DNA of 64,000 nt from JAWMQL01 sp033283165 (GCA_033283165.1 JAWMQL010000003.1:620001-684000); one strand, 5' to 3'; positions 17,371 to 25,215 are shown, counted from the first letter of the stretch. Numbers and translations: made by a program. The notes: generated by a model not told the origin, from the sequence alone.

Positions 17371-17886
17371 TCAGCCCGCCTGCCGACCCGGGTCATCCAG
17401 TTCAACTGGCGCGGCACCGCCGGCAAATATCACCCTGGCCAGACCTTCCGCCAGTTCGAAAATCTGGGTCGAGACAACCCGGTAGTGCGAGCGCGAAATC
17501 TTCCACTCACCGTCGATGCGGGTGAACTCGTCCTCGTAAAAGCCTCCCAGCTGGGTCACCAGTTGCCGGCGGGTGTCGATCAGGAAGTAATACAGCCCGA
17601 AAGTCCCGCTGGCCCGGTCCTCGCTGTCGATGCGAACCTGGGGATTCTGGCCGTGGTGCATCTCGATGATATGGTCCTGGCAGGCCAGTCTGGTGAAGAC
17701 GGCGACCACCTCGTCGCGGTCATCGAAGCAGCCGATGCGGCCGTAGTCCAGCTCGATTTTGCCGGGGGCGAAGCACTCCCGCATGACTTCGGGTTGCTTG
17801 TTGTCGCAGGCACTGAAGTAGCGCGACTTGAGTTGCTTGATATCCTCTATGGCCTCCAGCCGGGCGACCCGTTGCTCCAGGTTCAC
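17371..17886 (-). CDS. SnoaL-like / NTF2-fold protein
   Basis: A 171-residue protein of the SnoaL-like (NTF2 fold) group. It begins with a helical segment RVARLEAIEDIKQLKSRYFSA (6-26), typical of this family, followed by strands ending in GGFYEDEFTRIDGEWKISRSHYR near residues 113-135. Relatives are polyketide cyclases, ketosteroid-isomerase-like enzymes and ring-hydroxylating dioxygenase small subunits. The GTG at 17886 shares GTGA with the stop of the upstream epimerase gene, so it is the second gene of that operon. Confidence 0.78.
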   Translation of the reverse strand: MNLEQRVARLEAIEDIKQLKSRYFSACDNKQPEVMRECFAPGKIELDYGRIGCFDDRDEVVAVFTRLACQDHIIEMHHGQNPQVRIDSEDRASGTFGLYYFLIDTRRQLVTQLGGFYEDEFTRIDGEWKISRSHYRVVSTQIFELAEGLARVIFAGGAAPVELDDPGRQAG

Positions 17887-18815
17887 GACGCATCCCGCAG
17901 CAGCTGCGGGGACAGCTTCCTTACCATCCGCTCGATGCCCTCGCGCCAGTCCACCCGGGTCGGGCCAATCAACTCGTGCATACGGGTCGTATCAATGGCC
18001 AGGCTGCCGAACGCTTTGGGATCTTCCCGGAACACCGGTTCCAGCCCGGTCAGTTCCGTGAGCAGTTGGCACCACTCCTCGATACTGGTTTTCTCCGACC
18101 CGCCAAAATTTACGGTGGTCACCTCCGGCGTGGCCGCCGCCAGCAGGCGCGGCAATTTTTCCAGGTAGTCGTCGGCATGTAAGAGGTTGTAGTAATTGGG
18201 CCGGTCGGGGTGCACGTCGATGGGGGCACCCTGTTCCATCATCAACAGGTGATACCAGGGCCAGCCGCCATTATCGCCGTAGGGCACGCTGAGCCGCGCA
18301 ATGGTTGTTGGAATGCCCAACTGGTGGGCGGTGAATCGGCACACGGTCTCTGCCGCTATCTTGCTGATGCTGTAGGTGGGAAACATGGACCGGTGATTGT
18401 CTCCCAGCGGTGAGTTCTCGGCCCGCGGTTCCTGACCGGCGTATTCATACACCGCGGTGGAGGATAGATGCAGAAAGGCCCGGGCTTCGCGGCAGTGCAG
18501 CATCAGCCTGCCCACCCCCTCGGCATTGGCCGCCAGGTCGTAATCGAAGTCGCCGCTTTTCACCACCGCAAAGTTCAGCACGTAATCGAAATCCCGCGGC
18601 AGCTCGTCAAGGCTGCCGGGCTGCGCCAGGTCGACCCGGTGACAGGTCGCCCCCAGGGACTCGATGCGCTGGCGATCCTCGTCACTGGAAAAGCGGGCCA
18701 GCGTGTGCACGTCCGCCTGCCCCGACCAGGCGGCCACCACGGGCTCCGCCACCTGCCCGGTGGGTCCGGTAATCAGGATTTTCTTGCCGCTTATCTCAAC
18801 GGGGGAATACACCAT
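17883..18815 (-). CDS. NAD-dependent epimerase/dehydratase family protein
   Basis: A 310-residue extended SDR with the Rossmann motif ILITGPTGQVAEPVV (13-27), STAVYEYAG around 118 and the catalytic-type YSISK pair near residues 148-152. This is a more typical epimerase/3-beta-hydroxysteroid-dehydrogenase-like sequence than the protein starting at 11084. ATG at 18815 has AGGAG a few nt upstream. It heads a tight leftward operon: this gene, SnoaL-like, trmH, small membrane protein, sulfotransferase, GFA. Substrate unknown; nucleotide sugars or hydroxysteroid-like compounds are typical of the family. Confidence 0.85.
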   Translation of the reverse strand: MVYSPVEISGKKILITGPTGQVAEPVVAAWSGQADVHTLARFSSDEDRQRIESLGATCHRVDLAQPGSLDELPRDFDYVLNFAVVKSGDFDYDLAANAEGVGRLMLHCREARAFLHLSSTAVYEYAGQEPRAENSPLGDNHRSMFPTYSISKIAAETVCRFTAHQLGIPTTIARLSVPYGDNGGWPWYHLLMMEQGAPIDVHPDRPNYYNLLHADDYLEKLPRLLAAATPEVTTVNFGGSEKTSIEEWCQLLTELTGLEPVFREDPKAFGSLAIDTTRMHELIGPTRVDWREGIERMVRKLSPQLLRDAS

Positions 18816-18891
18816 GATGCTCCTCTACTATTCCTATGACGGTCAACAGTAGCAGTTCGAGGGCCGGTGCCGCTTCACCCATTCAGGGGAT

Positions 18892-19533
18892 TCAATCGCT
18901 GGCCAGATCCAGGCGGTAGGCCCGGGGGATCTGGTCCGCGGAACTGACCGTGCAATCCAGGTCCCTGAGCAGACCGTCCTTGAGGCTGTAGACCCAGCCG
19001 TGCACCGCCAGTGGCTGGCCCCGGGCCCAGGCGCTCTGGGCGATAGTGGTGTGACAGACATGGGAAACCTGCGTTATGACGTTGAGTTCACACAGCCGGT
19101 CCATCCTGGCCTCTTCGTCCGGCAGGCTATCCAGGTGACGTCGATAGCGGTGTTGCACGTCCCGAATATTGCGCAGCCAGTTGTCGATCAGGCCATTGTC
19201 GGCATTTTCATAGGCCGCACGCACGCCGCCACAGCCGTAGTGGCCCACGACCATCACATGCTTCACCTTCAAAACGTCCACCGCATACTGCAGCACGGAC
19301 AGGCAATTGAAATCCGTGTGCACCACCACGTTGGCCACGTTGCGGTGGACGAAAACCTCGCCGGGCAACAGGCCGACGATCTGGTTCGCGGGAACCCGCG
19401 AGTCGGAGCAGCCGATCCACAGGTATTCCGGATTCTGTTGCGCGGCCAGCTTCTCGAAGAATCCAGGATCACTGGTCTTGATCCGGTTCGCCCAGCGGGC
19501 GTTGCTCTCCAGGAGCTGTTTTGGGTCACTCAT
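18892..19533 (-). CDS. can: Beta-class carbonic anhydrase
   Basis: Zinc enzyme interconverting CO2 and bicarbonate in the cytoplasm. The 213 residues and residue numbering match E. coli Can: the zinc ligands C42, H98 and C101 occur in CSDSRV and GHYGCGG, with the D44/R46 catalytic dyad present. The ATG at 19533 lies 6 nt after the stop of the upstream GGDEF-like gene, so the pair may be co-transcribed. Confidence 0.95.
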   Translation of the reverse strand: MSDPKQLLESNARWANRIKTSDPGFFEKLAAQQNPEYLWIGCSDSRVPANQIVGLLPGEVFVHRNVANVVVHTDFNCLSVLQYAVDVLKVKHVMVVGHYGCGGVRAAYENADNGLIDNWLRNIRDVQHRYRRHLDSLPDEEARMDRLCELNVITQVSHVCHTTIAQSAWARGQPLAVHGWVYSLKDGLLRDLDCTVSSADQIPRAYRLDLASD

Positions 19534-19539
19534 CGGGGA

Positions 19540-20682
19540 TTACAGCAGGGAAATACTGAGGCGGGATACAGATACCCGGTTACCACCCCCGGCTATCGAA
19601 GCCTCGAGTCCCTTCACTGAGACAGATTGCATTTGCTGGGCCAGGGCCGGCATGTCGATAGCGGGGTACTGCTGCGGTTCCCAGGTGGTGATCCCGACGC
19701 TGACGGTGGCATCGATCACCGCACCGCGGCCGTCATCAACTGAAAAGGTCTCGACATCGTTTCTCATCCGCTCTGCGATATCCATCGCCATGGCCTCGCT
19801 ACAGGCCGGCAACAGCACGGCTATGCGCGAATTCGACAGGCTCGCCAGCATATCGGTGGCACGCAGGTCGGAGGATATCCGCTGGGCTACCTTCTTGACC
19901 GTGAAATGGGCGGTATTATCACCGTAGTGCTGGAGGAAATCCTGGTACTCGTCAATCTCCATCATCAGGATGCTCAGGGGCTGGTCCGCGCGTCGGGCGC
20001 GGGCGATTTCGCGCGCGATATCCTTCTGGAAACCGCGCATGTTACTGATCTGGGTCAGCGGGTCCAGCATGGTGAGCTGGGAGATCTGCTGTTGCCGCAC
20101 CGCGTTCTTGAAACAGCAGGAGATGACGGCGGCCAGGTGGGCCACGATATCCTCCTCCGCCTCATCCAGGACCAGGGAATCGTCCCGCAGACCCAGGTGC
20201 AGGCTGCCCATCATCCGGCCCGCATCCATCAGGGGCAACAGCAGGGCATATTCTATGCCGTGATCGGCTTTCAATACCTCGAACATGCGCGAGTCGGTGG
20301 CATCCAGCAACACCACGTCGGGCTCGAGTTCATAGAGCTCCTGTATATCGTAAACGTCCCGGTGCAGTTGCAGGTGATAGCCATAGCGTTGCCCGCCTAC
20401 GATAAGGCCCGCCAGTACCTGTTCCGGGTCATAGAGCCACAGCTCGGCCACTGGCAGGCTGAAATGGCGTGGCATACTGACCAGCAGCACTTCCAACAGC
20501 GCCTGCAGGTCGGTGGCCTCCAGCAACATGTGCTCCAGCTGCTGGGCCTGCTGGTACATGTAACGATTGACCGTGAGGGTTTCCGTCAGGCGCCGTTCCC
20601 TGACTTCTGCGCGCGAAGGCGCCGGAGGAGCACCGTATATCTCCTCGCCTACCGCGCTCTCGAAGCCTTTGTATTCTTCCAT
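19540..20682 (-). CDS. GAF-like / degenerate GGDEF protein (probable c-di-GMP receptor, not a cyclase)
   Basis: A 380-residue cytoplasmic protein. Residues about 35-195 form a helical plus GAF/DUF484-like sensor region, and residues about 200-370 form a GGDEF-type domain (LTMLDPLTQISNMRGFQ is the usual entry). The GGDEF signature is replaced by SNSRI (283-287), so diguanylate cyclase activity should be lost. The inhibitory I-site RxxD is kept as RATD (274-277), exactly five residues before the signature position. Binding of c-di-GMP without synthesis is inferred. ATG at 20682 with AGGTGG upstream is preferred to GTG at 20691. Confidence 0.8.
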   Translation of the reverse strand: MEEYKGFESAVGEEIYGAPPAPSRAEVRERRLTETLTVNRYMYQQAQQLEHMLLEATDLQALLEVLLVSMPRHFSLPVAELWLYDPEQVLAGLIVGGQRYGYHLQLHRDVYDIQELYELEPDVVLLDATDSRMFEVLKADHGIEYALLLPLMDAGRMMGSLHLGLRDDSLVLDEAEEDIVAHLAAVISCCFKNAVRQQQISQLTMLDPLTQISNMRGFQKDIAREIARARRADQPLSILMMEIDEYQDFLQHYGDNTAHFTVKKVAQRISSDLRATDMLASLSNSRIAVLLPACSEAMAMDIAERMRNDVETFSVDDGRGAVIDATVSVGITTWEPQQYPAIDMPALAQQMQSVSVKGLEASIAGGGNRVSVSRLSISLL

Positions 20683-20735
20683 TATCGCCACCTAGCCCGC
20701 CAGTGCAGGTGCTTTACCCTGCCTGCTGTTATTGT

Positions 20736-20763
20736 TTGCATCCTAGTGTAGGACGCATATACT
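20736..20763 (+). promoter_or_regulatory. Candidate sigma-70 promoter of the thiamine operon
   Basis: TTGCAT (20736-20741) and TATACT (20758-20763) are separated by 16 bp and resemble -35 and -10 elements. Transcription would begin near 20770, just before the riboswitch. Confidence 0.5.
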
Positions 20764-20774
20764 TGCGATGCAAT

Positions 20775-20868
20775 CCGGGGGGTGGCCGGGCGCTGAGCGC
20801 CGGGCCTGAGACGCCAGCCAGGCGAACCCTTTGAACCTGATCCGGTTAGAACCGGCGTAGGGACAGGT
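20775..20868 (+). ncRNA. TPP riboswitch (THI element) aptamer
   Basis: The leader of the thiamine-transport operon carries the conserved TPP aptamer core: a GCCTGAGA version of CUGAGA at 20805-20812, ACCCTTTGAACCTGATC at 20826-20842, the P5-type hairpin CCGG/CCGG, and GCGTAGGGA at 20855-20863. It senses thiamine diphosphate. It is placed correctly between a promoter and a TonB receptor followed by thiamine-binding, transport and kinase genes. Edges are approximate. Confidence 0.93.
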
Positions 20869-20898
20869 ACAGCCTTCCTCAACGTTCCGTTATTCCAA

Positions 20899-20928
20899 CC
20901 GGTTCTCTTTCGTTAGCAAGGGAGAACC
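20899..20928 (+). promoter_or_regulatory. Riboswitch expression platform: Shine-Dalgarno sequestering hairpin
   Basis: GGTTCTC (20901-20907) is complementary to GAGAACC (20922-20928). The stem, extended by two G-U and one A-U pair, buries the Shine-Dalgarno GGGAG at 20920-20924, 7 nt before the ATG at 20932. CCGGTTCT (20899-20906) is also perfectly complementary to AGAACCGG (20848-20855) inside the aptamer. Ligand binding, which holds 20848-20855 in the aptamer, would free the sequestering strand and shut off translation. There is no T-run, so control is likely translational rather than by termination. Confidence 0.7.
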
Positions 20929-20931
20929 CAA

Positions 20932-23037
20932 ATGCACAAGCTACTGACAGCCGCCACCCTAGGCCTGTTTGCTGCCGCCCCGCTGCTGGCCCAGGAGCGG
21001 GAACTGGAAGAGGTGGTGGTCACCGCAGAGTTCAGGAATATTCCGCTGCTGCGGCAGGCCGTGAGCACCACCGTCCTGACTTCCGCTGATATCGAGCAGC
21101 GCGCAGCCCAGCACCTGGAGGACATGCTGGGCTCTGCTCCCAACGTCAACTTTGCCAGTGGCGCATCCCGCGCCCGCTTCTACCAGATTCGCGGTGTCGG
21201 CGAGCGCAGCCAGTTCGTTGAGCCACTGAATCCCTCGATCGGTTTTGTCATCGACGGTGTGGATTTCAGTGGCCTGGGAACCGCGGGCAATTTGTACGAT
21301 GTGGCCCAGGTGGAAATTCTTCGCGGCCCGCAGGGCACGCTGCACGGTGCCAATGCCCTTGCGGGACTGATCAATGTTCGCAGCAACCCGCCCGAGGCGG
21401 AGCCTGGCCTGCAGGTGGAGGGCATGCTCGGGGACTTCAACAGCTGGAGCGCCGGCATCACCGCCACAGGGCCCCTCATCGCCGACAGCCTGTTGTACCG
21501 AATGGCAGTGCACAGCTACCAGAGCGACGGATTCATTGAAAACGAGTTCCTCGATCGCGACGACACCAACAACCGGGACGAAACCAGCCTGCGCGGCAAG
21601 CTGCGCTGGCTGACCAGTGATACCGCCACCCTGGATCTGGCGATCATGCACTTCGACGTGGACAATGGCTACGACGCGTTCTCCCTGGATAACACCCGGG
21701 AAACGCTGTCAGACCAGCCGGGCCAGGACCGGCAGAAGAGCACCGCCCTGGCCCTGGACTGGCGCCAGCAATACGACCACCTGGATCTGCAGGTCCTCAT
21801 GAGCTGGGCCACAACCGAGACAGACTACGGCTTCGACGAGGACTGGAGTTACAGGGGCATTGCCCCGGGGTGGGAATATTCCTCCTTTGATCGCTACCGG
21901 CGCGACCGGGACAGCGCCAGCGCCGAGCTGCGCCTGCTCTCCAATGAGCATTCGCGTGTGTTCGGGGGCCGGGGCCAGTGGGTGGCGGGCCTGTACTACC
22001 TGGGAGACCGTGAAGACCTGCGCCGCGACTATACCTACCTCGACGATGTCTTTTTCAGTCGCTATGACACTGACACCCTGGCCGTATTCGGTCAGTTGGA
22101 CACCATCCTGTCAAGCGCACTGACCCTGATCGCCGGCCTGCGACTGGAACAGCGTGGCACCGACTATCGCGACAGCAATGCGGTTGCCGCCGATCCGGAC
22201 GAGAATCACTGGGGCGGACGGCTGGTGCTGCAGTACGAGGTTTCAGAACTTGCCATGCTCTACGGCGGTGTCTCCCGCGGCTACCGGGCCAATGGCGTCA
22301 ACGCCGGCGTGCTGGCCAGCATGCGGGTCACGGATGACCCCGGCAGCCTCGATCGTCTCGGTCGTCTGCAAGAATTCGACGCCGAGTACCTGGTCAACTG
22401 GGAAACTGGCGTCAAGGCGGACTTTCTGGACAAGCGCCTGCAGACTCGCCTGGCACTGTTTTACATGGATCGCCAGGACCAGCAGGTGAAAGGCTCGCTG
22501 GTGATACCGCGGCCGGACGGCAGCACCGCGTTTATCGACTACACCAGTAACGCCGCGGAGGGGGACAATTACGGCCTGGAACTGGAACTGGACTGGCTGG
22601 CGCTGGACGACCTGCAGCTGTACGCCAGTATCGGCCTGCTCGAAACCGAGTTTCAGGACTATGTCAACGCGGACGGCGTGGATCTGTCCGGCCGCGAGCA
22701 GGCTCACGCGCCGGGTTACCAGTATGCGCTGGGTGGCCGCTATGACTTTGGCCGGGGATTCTACCTGCGGCTGGACCTGGAGGGAAAGGACGATTACTTC
22801 TTCTCCGACCGTCACGAGGTGAAGTCACCCGCCTACGACCTGGTCCACCTGCGCCTGGGCTTTGATGCCGCGCAGTGGTCACTGGCACTATGGGGAAGAA
22901 ACCTGACAGACGAGGATTATTTCGTGCGCGGCTTCGGCAGCTTCGGCAACGACCCGCGCAAGGAGTACGTAACCGAGCCCTACTACCAGTACGGCGAACC
23001 GCGTATGCTGGGCATCAGTGCCAGCTACCGTTTTTAG
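20932..23037 (+). CDS. TonB-dependent outer membrane receptor, thiamine-regulated (probable thiamine uptake)
   Basis: A 701-residue outer membrane active transporter. It has a signal peptide (cleavage near LLAQ, residue 20) and a TonB box EEVVVTA (25-31). The plug domain follows (VSTTVLTSADIEQ, IRGVGERS, VEILRGPQGTLHGANALAGLINV), then a beta-barrel ending in the typical C-terminal aromatic SYRF. Ligand assignment rests on context: it is the first gene behind a TPP riboswitch and precedes thiamine-binding, PnuT and kinase genes, like the OMR-type thiamine receptors known from comparative genomics. Vitamin or precursor import across the outer membrane is therefore inferred. Confidence 0.88.
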   Translation: MHKLLTAATLGLFAAAPLLAQERELEEVVVTAEFRNIPLLRQAVSTTVLTSADIEQRAAQHLEDMLGSAPNVNFASGASRARFYQIRGVGERSQFVEPLNPSIGFVIDGVDFSGLGTAGNLYDVAQVEILRGPQGTLHGANALAGLINVRSNPPEAEPGLQVEGMLGDFNSWSAGITATGPLIADSLLYRMAVHSYQSDGFIENEFLDRDDTNNRDETSLRGKLRWLTSDTATLDLAIMHFDVDNGYDAFSLDNTRETLSDQPGQDRQKSTALALDWRQQYDHLDLQVLMSWATTETDYGFDEDWSYRGIAPGWEYSSFDRYRRDRDSASAELRLLSNEHSRVFGGRGQWVAGLYYLGDREDLRRDYTYLDDVFFSRYDTDTLAVFGQLDTILSSALTLIAGLRLEQRGTDYRDSNAVAADPDENHWGGRLVLQYEVSELAMLYGGVSRGYRANGVNAGVLASMRVTDDPGSLDRLGRLQEFDAEYLVNWETGVKADFLDKRLQTRLALFYMDRQDQQVKGSLVIPRPDGSTAFIDYTSNAAEGDNYGLELELDWLALDDLQLYASIGLLETEFQDYVNADGVDLSGREQAHAPGYQYALGGRYDFGRGFYLRLDLEGKDDYFFSDRHEVKSPAYDLVHLRLGFDAAQWSLALWGRNLTDEDYFVRGFGSFGNDPRKEYVTEPYYQYGEPRMLGISASYRF

Positions 23038-23050
23038 CAGGAGCCATAGC

Positions 23051-23305
23051 ATGAAACTGACCGCGGAACTGAGCCTCTATCCCCTGCGGGACGAGTACGT
23101 CCCTGTCATCAAGGACTTCATCGCCGCGCTGCACGATCACGGCAACCTGGATATTGTGACCAACGCGATGAGCACCCAGGTATGCGGCGACTTCGACTAC
23201 CTGTTCGCGATTATCCGTCAGGAGCTGAAAGCAAGTGTTCAGAAGCACGGCAAACAGGTCATGGTGGTCAAGTTCATTCCCGGCGATCTTACGATTCGCC
23301 GGTGA
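23051..23305 (+). CDS. Thiamine-binding protein of the YkoF/MTH1187 family
   Basis: An 84-residue single-domain protein: AELSLYPLRDEYVPVIKDF at the start and NAMSTQVCGDFDYLFAII in the middle follow the Thiamine_BP (YkoF/MTH1187) pattern. Members bind thiamine or hydroxymethylpyrimidine. No signal peptide is seen, so it is probably cytoplasmic. ATG at 23051 has AGGAG 7 nt upstream, preferred over longer readings. The stop overlaps the GTG of the following pnuT-like gene. Confidence 0.8.
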   Translation: MKLTAELSLYPLRDEYVPVIKDFIAALHDHGNLDIVTNAMSTQVCGDFDYLFAIIRQELKASVQKHGKQVMVVKFIPGDLTIRR

Positions 23306-23874
23306 TTCATACCTTGCTGGAGGCCACCGCGGTCATCCTCGGGGTGGCCTACCTGCTGCTGGCGGTGCGCGAAAGCCTGTGGTGCTGGTACGCCGCGTTT
23401 GCCAGCACCACAATCTTCCTGTTCCTGTTCTGGCGGGTCAATCTGCTGATGGAGTCGGCCCTCCAGGTCTACTACCTGGTCATGGCGGTTTACGGCTGGT
23501 GGCAGTGGCAACATGGCCGAGAGGGGGATGGTCAGCTGGAAATTTCCTCCTGGCGCCTTTCCCAGCATTCACGGGCCATCGGTGCCATCCTGCTGTGCTC
23601 CGTGGTTAGCGGCGGCCTGTTGCGGGAATACAGCACGGCCGTGCTGCCCTTCCTGGACTCGTTCACCACCTGGGGCAGTATTGTGACCACCTGGATGGTA
23701 GCCCGGAAAATTCTGGAGAACTGGCTTTACTGGCTGGTGATAGACAGCGTTTCCATTTTCCTTTACCTCGACCGGGGACTTTACCTCACCGTGCTGCTGT
23801 TTGCCCTGTACCTTGTCATTGCCCTGTTCGGATATCGCCAATGGCTGCAACACTACCGCGCCCGGTCCGCCTGA
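23302..23874 (+). CDS. pnuT: PnuT-type thiamine transporter (PnuC family)
   Basis: A 190-residue inner membrane protein with about seven hydrophobic segments. PnuC-family hallmarks are visible: YYLVMAVYGWWQW (the tryptophan motif) and SIVTTWMVARKILENWLYWLVIDSVS. PnuC proteins move vitamins by facilitated diffusion coupled to phosphorylation in the cytoplasm; PnuT is the thiamine branch. The TPP riboswitch and the kinase encoded immediately downstream support thiamine. The GTG at 23302 shares GTGA with the upstream stop. Its 3' end overlaps the kinase start by 34 nt. Confidence 0.83.
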   Translation: MIHTLLEATAVILGVAYLLLAVRESLWCWYAAFASTTIFLFLFWRVNLLMESALQVYYLVMAVYGWWQWQHGREGDGQLEISSWRLSQHSRAIGAILLCSVVSGGLLREYSTAVLPFLDSFTTWGSIVTTWMVARKILENWLYWLVIDSVSIFLYLDRGLYLTVLLFALYLVIALFGYRQWLQHYRARSA

Positions 23875-24680
23875 GACTGCAGCAGACCCTCGGTCAGTGG
23901 CAGCACTGGCAGCTGGAGACGCCACTGTCGCAACCGCCTGTACCGACCCGGGTGCTGACGTCGGGCCTGAGCAACTTCAATGTCCTGGTGGAGGCGGGGC
24001 GTCAGTTCGTGGTGCGGCTGGACGGGCTGGACCCCGCTGCCATTGGCCTTAACCGGCAGGCCGAGTGGCGCGCCCTGCAAAATGCCGCGCAACAGGGCCT
24101 GGCGCCCACCCCGCGCTACCGCAACCCCGAGTTGGGAAGCCTGGTGTGTGACTACCTGGAACCGGACACCGACACCTGCCAGAATCCCGGGACTGTGGCC
24201 AGACTGCTGCAGGGCATACATCGCCTGCCCCCCGTTCACGCCAGGTTGGACCTGCGTGAACGCATGCTGCGGTATGAACACAGACTGGCAAACCACGGCA
24301 CCAGTCGGAACGCGCTGTCGTTATCGCGCCGGGAGGCGCTGGCGGCGCTGGAACAGCTGGAACAGCTGGAACAGCTGGAACAGCTGGAAATTGACCCGAC
24401 CAGCCCGGTGCTGTGCCACAACGACTTGTTGGCAGCCAACCGGGTGACCAGCGGCGGAACACTGTGGGCGCTGGACTGGGAGTACTGCGCCATGGGGGAT
24501 CCGTTCTTCGACCTCGCCGTGGTCGTCGTGGGGGATCAACTGGACCCGGCCGAAACCGGGGATCTACTGACGAGCTACCTCGGGCGCCAGCCGGATGAGG
24601 CCAGCCGCAGGCGGCTGTATTGGCACTCGACCGTTTATCGCTATCTGGAACAGCTCTGGTATGCCGCCTATCGCAAATAG
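23841..24680 (+). CDS. Thiamine kinase-like phosphotransferase (APH/choline kinase fold)
   Basis: A 279-residue kinase of the aminoglycoside-phosphotransferase/choline-kinase fold. The catalytic loop is CHNDLLAANRV (HxDxxxxN type), followed by the metal-binding WALDWEYCAMGDPFFDLA. In this operon it probably phosphorylates thiamine delivered by PnuT, trapping it inside the cell; relatives such as ThiK have this role. It overlaps pnuT by 34 nt. Just before the catalytic loop is a low-complexity stretch of repeated EQL units encoded by a 9-bp DNA repeat, so length there may vary. Other small-molecule substrates are possible. Confidence 0.8.
   Translation: MAATLPRPVRLRLQQTLGQWQHWQLETPLSQPPVPTRVLTSGLSNFNVLVEAGRQFVVRLDGLDPAAIGLNRQAEWRALQNAAQQGLAPTPRYRNPELGSLVCDYLEPDTDTCQNPGTVARLLQGIHRLPPVHARLDLRERMLRYEHRLANHGTSRNALSLSRREALAALEQLEQLEQLEQLEIDPTSPVLCHNDLLAANRVTSGGTLWALDWEYCAMGDPFFDLAVVVVGDQLDPAETGDLLTSYLGRQPDEASRRRLYWHSTVYRYLEQLWYAAYRK
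24348..24389 (+). repeat. 9-bp tandem repeat inside the thiamine-kinase-like gene
   Basis: The unit CTGGAACAG occurs four times in succession plus a partial fifth (CTGGAA). Being in frame, it encodes repeated Leu-Glu-Gln. Copy-number changes would keep the frame and alter a helix before the catalytic loop. Confidence 0.9.
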
Positions 24681-24684
24681 CCGA

Positions 24685-24734
24685 GCGCCACTGGCCGTGT
24701 GCCACTGGCCGTGTGCCACTGGCCGTGCGCCACT
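24685..24734. repeat. 14-bp tandem direct repeat between convergent genes
   Basis: Three copies of a 14-bp unit (GTGCCACTGGCCGT; the first begins GCG) plus 8 nt of a fourth. It fills the space between the kinase stop and the yajQ stop. Each unit contains GCCA-C-TGGC, a short near-palindrome. There is no T-run, so it is not a standard terminator. Confidence 0.9.
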
Positions 24735-25215
24735 AATCGCGGAAATTATTGAACTGCAGCGGGGCGCCGAAGTCCTCCTCCCTCAGCATGGCAATCACCT
24801 GCTGCAGGTCATCCCGTTTTTTCCCGGTGACCCGCACCTGCTCGCCCTGAACCTGGGCCTGAACCTTGAGCTTCGAGTCCTTGATTTTTCTGACGATGGA
24901 CTTGCACTGGGCGCTGTCCAGGCCATGTTTCAGTACCACGGTTTCCTTTACCTGCTTGCCTGATGTCAGCGGTTCGCTGCAATCCATGGCCGCGGGATCA
25001 ATATCACATTTGATCAGCGAGCTCCGAAGCATGTCTTCCATCTGGGAGACCTGGAATTCCGCCTCAGCGGCTATCACCACCGTACGCTCCTCCCGCTCGA
25101 AACTGGCATCCACGCCTTTGAAATCAAACCGGTTGGCCACGATACGGCCCGCCTGATCCACCGCATTGGTCAACTGATGGACATCCACTTCCGAAACCAC
25201 ATCGAACGAAGGCAT
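24733..25215 (-). CDS. yajQ: YajQ family cyclic-di-GMP/nucleotide-binding protein
   Basis: A 160-residue cytoplasmic protein of the YajQ family, some members of which bind c-di-GMP and act with transcription factors. The full-length pattern is clear: MPSFDVVSEVD at the start, NRFDFKGVDASFE near 29-41, KQVKETVVLKHGLDSAQCKSIVRKIKDSKLKVQAQVQG in the middle and a C-terminal LREEDFGAPLQFNNFRD. The stop lies at the edge of the 14-bp repeat array. It is divergent from the panE-like gene. Confidence 0.95.
   Translation of the reverse strand: MPSFDVVSEVDVHQLTNAVDQAGRIVANRFDFKGVDASFEREERTVVIAAEAEFQVSQMEDMLRSSLIKCDIDPAAMDCSEPLTSGKQVKETVVLKHGLDSAQCKSIVRKIKDSKLKVQAQVQGEQVRVTGKKRDDLQQVIAMLREEDFGAPLQFNNFRD

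Noticed and set aside
24685..24734. CRISPR-like direct repeats
   Set aside because: Units are 14 bp and directly adjacent without spacers, with no cas genes nearby; a simple tandem repeat.
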